This document shows positions 36,332-45,921 of a DNA stretch of 64,000 nucleotides, piece by piece. The stretch covers positions 171,183,104 through 171,247,103 of the forward strand of contig CM070873.1 of assembly GCA_036365515.1 (NCBI GenBank). Reading direction: 5' to 3'. The notes below the pieces were generated by a model. It made no database searches. It was not told where the DNA came from and was given only the letters and a program-made list of their open reading frames with translations. This DNA comes from Torymus aiolomorphi (Eukaryota > Arthropoda > Insecta > Hymenoptera > Torymidae). How positions within the stretch are numbered: position 1 is the first letter of the stretch; the number at the start of each line of letters is the position of its first letter. The position numbers were made by a program, and so were the translations under genes.

Positions 36332-36850
36332 CTATTGAAAACTAACAGTCTCTGAGACTTCTTCCCAATCCATAAAAATGTCATCAAAGTAGAACGTCTT
36401 CATTTGTTTAACATTGTGTAGAGCACATGTAGCCTTATATTTTCCATTGTGATTGGTGCATATTGTGACGTTTCTTGGTAAATCCTTAGCTGGATAACCC
36501 CACTCTTCCAAGTTAACAATCTGTTGAAAACTCCACCGCTTTTGCATCCATTGTTGTATTACTTGATTTTTCACAATAATTCTAGAAGCATCTTTGAGAG
36601 TCTCACGAATAATGGTACCGATGAGTGTATAATCAAAATCACCTGATGACCATGGTATTCCATGATAATGATGCTCCAACCATAGATTCTCTTCTCTATA
36701 CTTATCTGCAAGTCTCTTCCATGGAAACGGCTCTTTGAAAAGACGTACCAAGGGCTCACTATTATCTGTAAGACAGAGTATAGCCAATTCCTTCAAGACG
36801 AAGTCGTTCCCTGGCTGTTTGAAGCCTTGCATATCCACGCCATACTCCAT
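36332..36850 (-). CDS. Polinton TIR-encoded protein, uncharacterised
   Basis: 172 residues from the ATG at 36850, chosen because MEYGVDMQGFKQPGNDF starts the conserved part; the frame is open further upstream but without ATG support. Conserved-looking blocks are FVLKELAIL, LWLEHHYHGIPWSSGDFDY and WGYPAKDLP. The Asp and Glu near the N-terminus (VDMQGF...KELAIL) and the later His recall DEDD-type exonuclease folds, but this is only a guess. Proteins with the HGIPW motif are known to me from insect Polinton-like elements. A duplicate, almost identical, is at 50472-50990 in the other TIR. A short upstream frame (ATG 36990) ends 15 codons in because of a one-base insertion relative to the right copy. 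Confidence 0.65.
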   Translation of the reverse strand: MEYGVDMQGFKQPGNDFVLKELAILCLTDNSEPLVRLFKEPFPWKRLADKYREENLWLEHHYHGIPWSSGDFDYTLIGTIIRETLKDASRIIVKNQVIQQWMQKRWSFQQIVNLEEWGYPAKDLPRNVTICTNHNGKYKATCALHNVKQMKTFYFDDIFMDWEEVSETVSFQ

Positions 36851-37038
36851 CTCACTTAAATCTCTTATACCCTTTTGTCTCGGGTAGATTGTGTGTATTA
36901 GTTGAATATTTTTGAGGATATTCTTTCCACTTGGTTTTCTCCTTCTCACTTTCTAAACCAGGAGGAAGTTTTACTACGCTTTGACCCATTTCAGTCTAGA
37001 CGTGGTAGAAGAATGAGCTCCTCGTGATCAAGACCTCG

Positions 37039-37225
37039 CTTTATACACATTCCCCCACCACCACTCCCGAGCCGCCACCGCCGCTTGCGAGCTGTGATTG
37101 GTTGCCCGAGCTGACGTCACCGCCGGTCGAGAGCTGTGATTGACTCCCTCGAGCCGCCGTCACCGCTCGGGAGCTGTGATTGGTTGTCCGAGCCGACGCC
37201 CGAGCCCTGATTGGCTCCCCACCTC
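37039..37225 (-). promoter_or_regulatory. CCAAT/CRE/TATA promoter, left TIR
   Basis: Read leftward: CCAAT boxes within CCAATCAGGGCTC and CCAATCACAGCTC repeats, a perfect CRE palindrome TGACGTCA (37112-37119) and TATAAAG (37045-37039), about 50 bases before the first ATG (36990). The same array is at 50108-50283. It should drive the outward gene at 36332-36850. Confidence 0.7.
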
Positions 37226-37226
37226 T

Positions 37227-38420
37227 CTAAACAAGCTTCTTTACATCCCCACTGACGGGATTATACTGAACGATACGATCGTGTAAAATCAAGCAGTAGA
37301 CTGATGTTCCAGCTGGAAAGTTATCGTGATCCTCAAATTCAAGACGAACATCTACAGGAGCGCTCTTCATGGACTCATTCTGTTTGGAACAGTCGATAAC
37401 TATGAGTGGGATGTGATTGATAAAATCCGTCTTGTTGAGCAATGGCTCAGGATTTTTTTCGTAGTAAGAAGCTTGAAAATTAACGTACATATCGTAAAGA
37501 AGAGCATATTGATTACGATTTATGTCTAGGTTAAGATTTCCATATGGATAATGCCGTGAGTTGAGAAAGAGCTTAACATTCCTGATATTGCAATGATCAA
37601 ACTGACTGGCATTAGCTTCTCTCTCACCCTTTCGGTTGGTCTGAAAGCCAAGAATAACGAAGCGAGGCTTTTCTAACTGGCTGGATGTTTTGACAGTCCA
37701 GACATGGGTAGTAGTGTTCGGCAGTAGCGGATATTCATACAGCTCCCAAGTACGAAAACTCATGGATATAGCACGATCTTTCCCCACATGATCTAACAAC
37801 TGAATCTTGTAAGAATCTGATGCTACTATGTAGGGCATAAGCCACTCGATCCTTGATAAAACTATTTTAAAAGTTTCAAATCTTCGTGCTTGCCCCTCCC
37901 CTACACCAGTCTGTACTACAGCACTTGTATCGTTTCGTGATCTAACGAGAATAAGCTCATGTTTTGCATTCACAACAATCTTACGGTAATCCTCGGCGAA
38001 ACCCAGAATCATACTGAGAGAAATTACAACTTCAAAGTAACCAGCATCATTGTTTATTTTACGCTTGGTCTCTTGCACATCGATCCAGCCCGCGTTTTCA
38101 ATCATTGAACTCTGATTTGGATTGAGTGAAAGCCAACCTTTCATGAGAGTGGTTAAACCAACATTTTTACATTTATCGATTTGAATGGCGTTCAACTCAT
38201 ATCTGGTTTCCTCGAATAAGTGACAGATAGCATTGTTCACGAACTTTGTATTCTGAACTGGTGCGTTATCGTTTTTAACTAATTTTCCACAGACGCGTAA
38301 TAAGCTCCGAGATGGTAGAAGACATAAGTCTTGAGGTTGAATGGATATGCGGATCTCATCACTATTGTTGAATGCTGATGTTGTATACGATTGAGGAGCA
38401 TGAACCTCGTAGTGCGCCAC
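37227..38420 (-). CDS. Polinton major capsid protein (double jelly-roll type)
   Basis: At least 397 residues. Blocks seen are FNNSDEIRISIQPQDLCLLP, AICHLFEETRYELN, LSMILGFAEDYRKIVVNAKH, ELILVRSRND, SFRTWELYEYPLLP, QLEKPRFVILGFQTNRKG, LYDMYVNFQASYY, and VDVRLEFEDHDNFPAG. This pattern is that of the hexon-like major capsid protein of insect Polintons, which builds the icosahedral shell. The frame is open upstream to 38498 with no ATG (from GTG at 38420 it begins MAHYEVHAPQSY), so the true start is uncertain or lost. A C-terminal 277-residue duplicate lies in the right TIR (49262-50095). Confidence 0.85.
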   Translation of the reverse strand: MAHYEVHAPQSYTTSAFNNSDEIRISIQPQDLCLLPSRSLLRVCGKLVKNDNAPVQNTKFVNNAICHLFEETRYELNAIQIDKCKNVGLTTLMKGWLSLNPNQSSMIENAGWIDVQETKRKINNDAGYFEVVISLSMILGFAEDYRKIVVNAKHELILVRSRNDTSAVVQTGVGEGQARRFETFKIVLSRIEWLMPYIVASDSYKIQLLDHVGKDRAISMSFRTWELYEYPLLPNTTTHVWTVKTSSQLEKPRFVILGFQTNRKGEREANASQFDHCNIRNVKLFLNSRHYPYGNLNLDINRNQYALLYDMYVNFQASYYEKNPEPLLNKTDFINHIPLIVIDCSKQNESMKSAPVDVRLEFEDHDNFPAGTSVYCLILHDRIVQYNPVSGDVKKLV

Positions 38421-38498
38421 TGACTCATCGAAGATGACAGGTGACTGTATTTTTAGAATGTCTTCTATTTCGTTGAAAGCAGCAAAAGATGATGCAAG

Positions 38499-38657
38499 TT
38501 ATTTTCCACCACTTCGAACTCTTAAGCCGATTTTTCTTAGGAATTGTATGTTTTGCCGTGTTAGTGCTTTGATTGCACGTCGATGACTTATGCTTCGAGT
38601 GTATACTTCGCTGCTTATATACTCTTTGCGTGATGAACTATTATACACAATCCCCAT
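38499..38657 (-). CDS. Small basic Polinton protein
   Basis: 52 residues from ATG, rich in Arg, Lys and Ser (MGIVYNSSSRKEYISSEVYT, ending RVRSGGK). It lies between minor and major capsid genes and ends directly before the open frame of the capsid gene. Similar short basic frames occur at this place in insect Polintons, from memory; a DNA-condensing role is a guess. A TATATAAGC on the same strand (near 38610) might serve the capsid gene. Confidence 0.45.
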   Translation of the reverse strand: MGIVYNSSSRKEYISSEVYTRSISHRRAIKALTRQNIQFLRKIGLRVRSGGK

Positions 38658-38661
38658 TTTG

Positions 38662-39348
38662 TTACAACTGTTTGATATGCAATATAACAGTGATAATTTC
38701 TCCTCGAAAATTAACCAAATGACGGTCTTGATCTACTATGCGTATTTGTAAATGATCTATACACTTTACTGTAACTGGTAGATAAATAACCTGTGAGCGG
38801 ACCTCAACAATCTTATATCCTGATGGTGCAGTAGGAAAGAACTCATGAATTATATGCGCGCGTTGTCCATTTATATAGGCTCCAGCGGTGATGTTGCACT
38901 CGATTCTCAAAGCATTGATTTTCAAAATGGCCACTGGTTGATCGGAGGTATGAGTTAGGTTAGGTTCAAGCACACGTGGATTGAAACCTAGCAGACGACC
39001 AATGGAATCTTTAGGTCTAAAATCAATTTGTTGACTGCACTTGATAGAGCTACGAAGAGTGTTGGTGTTTGGTTTGAGACTAATATCTATATTTTCTTTA
39101 GCCAACGTCTTGTTAAGATGTTTATGTATATCCTCAATCTCATAACTCCCAACGGGTATGTTAATTATCTTTTCACCAACATAAAACTTATTATGACTTT
39201 TATCTATGTTAGGTATAGAGTTAAAAGTTAACAATTCTACCAAACCTAGAACATAATTTTTGTCAGGTGAGAGCTCTATAGTTGGAAAGTAGTGTGCTTC
39301 TAAAACGGATGAAGTACCCGAAAGGGTAAGTGTGAGTGATTGTGTCAT
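38662..39348 (-). CDS. Polinton minor capsid protein (penton-like)
   Basis: 228 residues, intact. Blocks include YVLGLVELLTFNSIPNID near the N-terminus, GSYEIEDIHKHLNK, RLLGFNPRVL, and the C-terminal LRIECNITAGAYINGQRAH, IIHEFFPTAPSGYKIVE and FRGEIITVILHIKQL. This matches the single jelly-roll minor capsid protein that forms the vertices in Polinton-like particles. It is four bases from the small basic gene, in a leftward cluster of capsid genes, probably co-expressed. Confidence 0.75.
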   Translation of the reverse strand: MTQSLTLTLSGTSSVLEAHYFPTIELSPDKNYVLGLVELLTFNSIPNIDKSHNKFYVGEKIINIPVGSYEIEDIHKHLNKTLAKENIDISLKPNTNTLRSSIKCSQQIDFRPKDSIGRLLGFNPRVLEPNLTHTSDQPVAILKINALRIECNITAGAYINGQRAHIIHEFFPTAPSGYKIVEVRSQVIYLPVTVKCIDHLQIRIVDQDRHLVNFRGEIITVILHIKQL

Positions 39349-39392
39349 TATGACTTTTCAAACACGAATGAATTTTATAGATTTTCTACTCC

Positions 39393-39668
39393 TTATATAG
39401 CCTCAGATAAAAATTGTAAACAAAGATGTCCACAAACATACGTATCGAAGTCCTGATATCTCTCATGATTATACTTAACTTCATCTACATCTAGATACAA
39501 CATCAAGTCTAATGGTGGCTGCAGATCACCAAAACTGTCAAAGTATACAACATTATTCTCTCTTTTTCTATAAGCTACCCAGTGTGTTCCGGGACCATTC
39601 TCAACATCTAGATTAACAATAGCAGACTCATTATATTTAGGTCCACCAACTGGTAAAGCATTACGCAT
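39393..39668 (-). CDS. Polinton maturation protease (adenovirus-type cysteine protease)
   Basis: The ATG-started part has 91 residues, with the frame open upstream to about 39780 and further family-like residues (LLKYAKIFKIPHFRGVF) before the ATG, so the listed start is conservative. The catalytic set is visible: His in GTHWVAY, Asp/Asn region in YFDSFGDLQPP, Gln in ERYQDFDTYVC and Cys in VCGHLCLQ. It belongs to the C5/Ulp1-like proteases that process capsid proteins. The upstream frame overlaps the end of the PLA2 gene and crosses a poly(A/T) tract where slippage may have altered the start. Confidence 0.75.
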   Translation of the reverse strand: MRNALPVGGPKYNESAIVNLDVENGPGTHWVAYRKRENNVVYFDSFGDLQPPLDLMLYLDVDEVKYNHERYQDFDTYVCGHLCLQFLSEAI

Positions 39669-39720
39669 AAAAACACCACGAAAATGTGGAATTTTAAAGA
39701 TTTTTGCGTATTTAAGTAAA

Positions 39721-40560
39721 TCATGATCTGTTAGAGCTCTTCTCGGTAAAATTACTTCCGAGAAAAAAAATTTTTTTTTTTTTAATCAATCCTTCTCCTT
39801 TCCAAGGTTTGAGGTAGAGTCCGAAACCCTGCTTGTATGGTTTGAGATATAAACCTTTACCCATTGCGATGGACTCCATAGTCTTATTATGTCTTTTATT
39901 TTCTTCCAACTGCTTCTTAGCAGCTCTGGAATCGTTTACAGCTTTTGCTATACCAGCAGCTCCACCTGCGAGAGCACCAACGGCACTTAATCCTGCAAAC
40001 AGTGGTATGAGAGGTAGTATACCACCCGCTTTTGGAATAGGTAAGACTCTAGGAATTTGTATGTTCTCCTTACCACAAACTTCTTTTACCATATCTCTCA
40101 CTCTATTCAAAGTTGTTCCGATAACACTCTTACTGCATTTACCTTTTATTGCTAATTTACGAGCAGCTCGAATTACACTGCTTAGCGTAACTTTCTTCTT
40201 TCGCTTTAAACCCATACCGAATCTAGATTTTAATTTCATAGTATTAGTCACAGCGTATGCAGCTGCTTTTTCACCAAAACCCGCGTCTTTTGATTTAACG
40301 CGATTCCAAGCTTTCTCAGCTAAAATTTTATCGGCTTCGTTCCTCGCTTGAATGTTTTCACGATTTCTCGAATAGGCTATATCATGCTCTTTGCAAGCTG
40401 AATCAAGAGGATTGATGCCGGGATCTCCACGAGCTAAACGTTTAGCTAATTTTGTACCAGGACCACAGCATTGATAACCAGTTATATGAAGTTCAAAAGG
40501 AAGTCTGTTTATAAGATTGTTGACCAATCCACGACCTCTTTTTCGCTTATATATTATCAT
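39721..40560 (-). CDS. PLA2-domain capsid accessory protein
   Basis: 279 residues. Residues about 20-66 hold a phospholipase A2-like core with the calcium loop YQCCGPGTKL and catalytic ACKEHDIAYS, as in parvovirus VP1 and adintoviruses, where it helps membrane escape. A Lys/Arg-rich middle follows, then a hydrophobic, Gly/Ala-rich segment (GGILPLIPLFAGLSAVGALA), as in adenovirus core/membrane-lytic peptides. The terminal residues after GEGLIKKKK run through a homopolymer A/T tract (39770-39785) and may be a slippage product. Intact otherwise. Confidence 0.7.
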   Translation of the reverse strand: MIIYKRKRGRGLVNNLINRLPFELHITGYQCCGPGTKLAKRLARGDPGINPLDSACKEHDIAYSRNRENIQARNEADKILAEKAWNRVKSKDAGFGEKAAAYAVTNTMKLKSRFGMGLKRKKKVTLSSVIRAARKLAIKGKCSKSVIGTTLNRVRDMVKEVCGKENIQIPRVLPIPKAGGILPLIPLFAGLSAVGALAGGAAGIAKAVNDSRAAKKQLEENKRHNKTMESIAMGKGLYLKPYKQGFGLYLKPWKGEGLIKKKKIFFLGSNFTEKSSNRS

Positions 40561-40664
40561 TATCGGTCAACGTCTAATATGAGACTGATGGATAAAAGTA
40601 TATAAAGGAGCTATATTTATACTTTTTCATCAATTCGTGTTCTGAACGTTGTGACGTACACACA
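40561..40664. promoter_or_regulatory. Divergent promoter between capsid and ATPase clusters
   Basis: 104 bases between oppositely oriented genes. TATATAAAG (40599-40607) faces the ATPase, ATG 58 bases downstream. TATAAATA on the minus strand (40621-40614) faces the PLA2 gene. The layout fits two overlapping core promoters. Confidence 0.5.
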
Positions 40665-40865
40665 ATGGATTTCAAAGAGCAATCTGCAAAGCTTCCGATA
40701 GCTAATTTTGATGCTGTTGTAGAACAAGACAGACAGCCAAGACGACATGGTGATTTATTACCTGATAGTATACGTGCTGTTTTCTGTGGTCCATCTAATT
40801 GCGGAAAAACAAATAGCCTTCTAGCTCTCATTACACATCCCAATGGTGTAAGGTTTGAGAACGTA

Positions 40866-43800
40866 TACCGGGTGTCCCATTTTAAAGCCACCAGGCAAAT
40901 ATCTCGAAAACTAAGGAAGATAGAAAAAAACTTTTAATACAAAAGTTGTAAGGTTCAGAGGGGCCCAACTGATCGTGACCTTGGTTATGACCTTGAGGTC
41001 AATGATCAAGTTCATTTGAAGGTCAAATCGATTTTTTCAAATGGCAACCCCCACTTTTGACCTCGTAAATGGAAAGAGCGGAAAATTTTACGTTCAGATA
41101 TGTCCTTGAGTCAAGGTCATGGTCATGGTCATGGTCATGTTTAAAATCAAAATCAATAAACGCATCAAAACATTCCCATAATTAGGTACACGAGACAAAT
41201 TGTTAAATACAAAAGTTGTAGGGTTTAGAGGGGCCCAACTGATCATAACCTTGGTTATGACCTTAGGTCAATGATCAAGGTCATTTGAAGGTCAAATCGA
41301 TTTTTTCAAATAGGAACCACCAGTTTTGACCTCGTAAATGGAAAGAGCGGAACATTTTACGTTTAGATGTGTCCTTGAGTCAAGGCCATGGTCATGGTCA
41401 TGGTCATGTTTAAAATCAAAATCAATCAACGTATCCAAACATTCCCATAATTACGCATACGAGTGTTAAATACAGAAGTTGTAGTGTTTGGAGGGGCCCA
41501 ACTGATCGTGACCTTGACCATGAACTTGAGGTCAAGGATGATGTCGTTTGAAGGTTAAATCAATTTTGTTTAACGGCAACCCTCACTTTTGACCTCGTAA
41601 ATAGAAAAACCGAAAAATTCTGATATGACCTTGGGTCAAGGTCATGGTCAAAGTTATGGTCAGTTTCCGTGCAGTTAAGAGCAAAGTCGGAGATGACCCG
41701 GTCACCTAAGGCAAGGTCGGAGATTACCCGGCCAGTTAAGGCAAGGTCGGAGATGACCCGGCCAGTTAAGGCAAGGTCGGAGATGACCCGGCCAGTTAAC
41801 GCAAGGTCGGAGATCACCCGGCCAGTTAAGGTAAGGTCGGAGGTGACCCGGTTAGTTAAGGCAAGGTCGGAGATGACCCGGCCAGTTAAGGCAAGGTCGG
41901 GGATGATCAGGCCAGCTAAAAATTCATTGGAAAATTCAACGTTCATGTGTATTTAGTCATAGGATCCAAGTGTTTCGGTCAGCATTTACTGAAGAAGATG
42001 CTCAAAAGTTGCACCATTTACTTGTTGACAACATTCTATTCTCCTTTTAAAGTTTCTAACAGTATTTAATAATACTTGTCGTGGAATACTTAAGAAGATT
42101 TGTGTAATCCTTTGAATCATGTCATCTCTTGTAGTTGGCCTGTTGCGGTAGACTGTATTTTTTAGGAAGCCCCATAAATAAAAATCTGGAGATGTCAGAT
42201 CTGGAGATCTTGGTGGCCATGCTACGGGACCTCCTCTACCAATCCATCGACCGTTAAACCTTTCATTAAGAAAATCTCTGACAATTCTGGCATAATGTGG
42301 AGGAGCACCATCTTATTGTAGCCACATTCTGGTCCTTGTATGGAGATCAACGTTTTCTAGAAAAAGTGACAGCTCGTCTCTCAGCAACTGTAAATAAGTA
42401 TGTTGAGTTACGTGACCTTGAAAAAAATAAGGTCCAATCAGAGATCCGTTAATAATACCACACCATACCGTTACATTCCAGCGATGCTGATGATCAACTT
42501 CTCGCATCCAATGAGGATTAACAGGAGACCAGTAGTGGCAATTATGGCGATTCAACATACCAGTACTCTGAAATGTAGCCTCGTCGCTAAAAAGAACATT
42601 GCTAAAGAAATTTTCATCATCAGTAATTTGTTGTGTTGCCCATTGGCAAAATGTTATTCTCCGTCGATAATCTTCCACAGTTAAAGCTTGATTTAGAGTA
42701 TTGTGGTCAGGATGGTAACGCGCATATCGTAAATATCTACTGGCCGTAGATCTTGGAATACCCATTGTTAACTCGATTTCGCGTAAACTGACATGAACAT
42801 TTAAATGTACCATGGCTAGAACAGCAAGAAAGCGAGGATTATTTTCATAATCGTGTTCATTCAGTGTCCTCCTTCTTCGAACGAAGTTTCCTTGTCGACC
42901 GCGCAGTTCAATGTCACGTATTACCGTATGATCAGGATGTTGTCGTTGAGGGAACCGAGCACGATACAATCTGCTTGCCTCTCGATAGTTTCGTCAACAT
43001 TCTCCTAAAATAAGAAGAATGTCAACTATTTCATTAGCAGAATAGTCAGGCATTCTTTTTTAGTTGTAAATGCAATTATTTATCAAAACACACCACAAAA
43101 GAAGTAATATTTTATTATACTATACAATATTTTAAAACGAAAAAGTTCAATTTTCTGTGCCAATATAAGTGTACTCAATTTGAAAACAATTTGATGTAAA
43201 CAGTAATAATTATTGACTATTACCGATCAATGCTGAATACTACCGGTCACTATTGGATACAGGTGGTCAACACTTATTAACTTTTGTTATTATTTGATAT
43301 AAGTGGTTAACCCTCGTAAATATTGATAATAGTAAAAATAGTAAAATTTTCCGCTCTTTCCATTTACGAGGTCAAAAATAGGGGTTCCCATTTGAAAAAA
43401 TCGATTTGACCTTCAAATGACCTTGATCATTGACCGCAAGGTCATAACCAAGGTCACGATCAGTTGGGCCGCTCCAAATCCTACAACTTCTGTATTTAAC
43501 ACTCGTATGCGTAATTATGGGAATGTTTGGATGCGTCGATTGATTTTGATTTTAAACATGACCATGACCATGACCATGGCCCTGACTCAAGGACATATCT
43601 GAACGTAAAATTTTCCGCTCTTTCCATTTACGAGGACAAAAATGGGGGTTCCCATTTGAAAAAATCGATTTGACCTTCAAATGACCTTGATCATTGACCA
43701 CAAGGTCATAACCAAGGTTACGATCAGTTGGGCCCCTCTGAACCCTACAACTTTTGTATTTAACAATTTGTCTCGTATGCCTAATTATGGGAATGTTTTG

Positions 43801-44100
43801 ATGCGTTTATTGATTTTGATTTTAAACATGACCATGACCATGACCATGACCTTGACTCAAGGACATATCTGAACGTAAAATTTTCCGCTCTTTCTATTTA
43901 CGAGGTCAAAAGTGGGGGTTCCCATTTGAAAAAATCGATTTGACCTTCAAATGACCTTGATCATTGATCTCAAGGTCATAACCAAGGTCACGATCAGTTG
44001 GGCCCCTCTGAACCCTACAACTTTTGTATTAAAAGTTTTTTTCCATCTCCCTTAGTCTTCGAGATATTTGCCTGGTGGTTTTAAAATGGGACACCCGGTA
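40866..44100. mobile_element. Mariner-type element, copy 2, inside the Polinton ATPase
   Basis: TACCGGGTGTCCCATTTTAA at the left and its reverse complement at 44081-44100, with TA on each side (40864-40865, 44101-44102). Same orientation and structure as 24476-27718. The arm subrepeats, the 30-bp minisatellite (41684-41930, about eight units) and the transposase are all present. Confidence 0.9.
41986..43053 (-). pseudogene. Mariner-type transposase, copy 2, two nonsense codons
   Basis: Same 355-codon length as copy 1, from ATG 43053. A TGA at 42996-42994 replaces a CGA codon seen in copy 1, a CpG-type transition, and a TAA at 42315-42313 lies one codon before the second catalytic Asp. Copy 1's stop position is a sense codon here, so the two copies were inactivated independently. 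FSDEA and SPDLTSPDF motifs remain. Confidence 0.9.
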
Positions 44101-44629
44101 TATCTATTCAAAGTCTTTAAATCAGGCAAAATATAAATTGCTTCAGGAATTATTGAAACCTATAGATGATATACAATACTTTCCATTCAGCGAGCATGAT
44201 ACAGTTGTAGATCCAGAGCACGCTCTCCCCAATTCCATTATGGTCTTTGATGATATTGCTTGTGAGAAGCAAGACAATGTACGAGCCTTCTTCTGTATGG
44301 GTAGGCATAAACAAGTTGATTGTTTTCATCTATGTCAAACATATGCTCATATACCTAAACACCTTGTAAGAGGTAATGTTAATTTTTTAGTTCTATTTCG
44401 TCAAGATGATGTTAACTTAAAACATATGTATGCCGATCATGTAAACACAGACATGACTTATACTCAATTCAAAGACTTATGTTCCAAGTGTTGGAGAGAT
44501 GATAGTCATGGATTTCTTACCATTGATAAAGATAGAAACATTAATAATGGGAGATATCGAAAGGGTTTTGACTGTTTTGCTATAAATATAGCTGCAAAGT
44601 AAAGTAATATCATCAGTCAAGTTAACACA

Positions 44630-45526
44630 ATGATGGCCGATTTCCAAAGAGAGAAAAATGTATTGAGGCAGCTCGTGCAAGCACGAAACGCCATCAAACA
44701 TAAATATAGATTGATAAAATTTGGTAAAGAGAATGTAGAAAAGATGCTTCATGAAACATTCAAACCTATCGTCGATCCTCTTGAAAAACTTGTAATTGAG
44801 ACAAAGAAAAACCGTCAAACAAAGTTGGTTCCAGAACTTTCCAATATTAACGAACAAAGCAAAGTTTTCAATGACAACTCTAGTGAGGATAATGAAGGAG
44901 ACTTTGAAACTGCTGCCAGTCAGGATGAAGATAAAACAATACTCAATGAGAGTTTGAACACTAGTGATAGCGAGGATGGATATCTTCAATTATTCGAGTT
45001 TAAATCAGAGGATTTAGATAGACTTTATGGTGTACGTAAGAATAATGATAGTTATTCTATGGGTAATTCATTGCTTACTTTTGATAAAAACAATGTTAGG
45101 GTGGATGAAGCAACTTTTCCTAGAACCAAAGGCTTCATGGAGTTACTTATTATGAAGAATCCTAATTCAGAATATGTAATGAAAGCAGATTTGAGCAATT
45201 ATCGCAAAATTTTGGAAATATCAAGTGTACACAAAAAACATAATCATCCAAATGAAGCTATTAAGGCTTACAATAGTAAAAAGTTTAATAAGTATATTGC
45301 TCCAATGTTCAAGCTCACAAAAAATAAGTCCGGTGGATCTTTACCTAAATATAAAGTCGCCAAACTACATATGAGTAGAATGGATTACGTTTACTGAGAT
45401 GATCCAAACGAATTGGTTGATAGACTCCGCTTACTTATGGCTGAGAGATCTGCTGGGAATCACAGTCATATCAACGAGATTCATTCGATAATAGAAGAGC
45501 TATGTGAAGGAGGCTATATATACTGA
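44630..45526 (+). pseudogene. Uncharacterised Polinton protein, one internal TGA
   Basis: 298 codons with TGA at 45395-45397. The N-terminal part is helical and basic, then an acidic linker (SSEDNEGDFETAASQDEDK), then YGVRKNNDSYSMGNSLLTFD, TKGFMELLIMKNP and AYNSKKFNKYIAPMF. After the stop the frame continues with DDPNELVDRLRLLMAERSAG and ends IIEELCEGGYIY. This gene commonly follows the ATPase in insect Polintons; its function is unknown to me. It starts 27 bases after the ATPase. Confidence 0.65.
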
Positions 45527-45557
45527 GATATTTCAATAGCTCAGCATTATTCTCATC

Positions 45558-45911
45558 ATGAGTGTCGATGTGTTTGGACATAATCTAAACCGAGCTAAAG
45601 GTAGCCGAGGTCTACCTGGAGTTGGCTACAAACTCACTAGCGATGGTCATTATGATATGGTAAATAAGAAATTATGCAATGTTGCCAATCCTCAACAACC
45701 GAACGATGTTGTAAATTTAGAGACTCTGCGAAACATTATTCAAATAGAAATTCGAGGAATGATTGATATAACCACAAGACTTAGAAGTAGTCTAGATGAT
45801 TTGGACATAATAATAGAAAACCATAGAGATGAAATTGATGTTGAATTTAACAAAATCAAGGATGATATTTTGACTATAAAAGAGGCTATGGCACAGCTAA
45901 TCAATCATTAA
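45558..45911 (+). CDS. Fibre-like coiled-coil protein of the Polinton
   Basis: 117 residues, intact. Residues 15-60 read GSRGLPGVGYKLTSDGHYDM, then KLCNVANPQQPNDVVNLETL, a pattern seen in phage-tail-fibre and adenovirus-fibre-like proteins (a short collagen-like turn, then a repeat of the type that folds as a beta-spiral). The C-terminal half (LRSSLDDLDIIIENHRDEID, IKDDILTIKEAM) should be a coiled coil. It may be a spike or trimeric adhesin. This is inferred from pattern only. Confidence 0.5.
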   Translation: MSVDVFGHNLNRAKGSRGLPGVGYKLTSDGHYDMVNKKLCNVANPQQPNDVVNLETLRNIIQIEIRGMIDITTRLRSSLDDLDIIIENHRDEIDVEFNKIKDDILTIKEAMAQLINH

Positions 45912-45921
45912 TTCTACAAGC

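Larger units (their letters stand above)
35707..38048 (+). repeat. Left terminal inverted repeat of the Polinton
   Basis: Near-identical in reverse complement to 49276-51670. It includes the 69-bp tandem repeats, a GC-rich short-repeat zone (36026-36170), the structured element, the outward gene and promoter, and the C-terminal two-thirds of the capsid gene. It differs from the right arm by three versus four 69-bp units and a one-base insertion at about 36960. Confidence 0.9.
40665..44602 (+). pseudogene. Polinton packaging ATPase (FtsK/HerA type), split by mariner
   Basis: The N-terminal part (40665-40865) ends in the P-loop CGPSNCGKTNSLLALI and GVRFENV. The mariner follows. The C-terminal part resumes at 44105 with YSKSLNQAKYKLLQELLKP and carries Walker B (SIMVFDDIACE), CMGRHKQVDCFHLCQTY and NFLVLFRQDD, ending at 44602. 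This ATPase pumps the genome into capsids. Besides the insertion, bases TC at 44103-44104 remain beyond the TA duplication, so the two parts are not in register. Confidence 0.9.
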
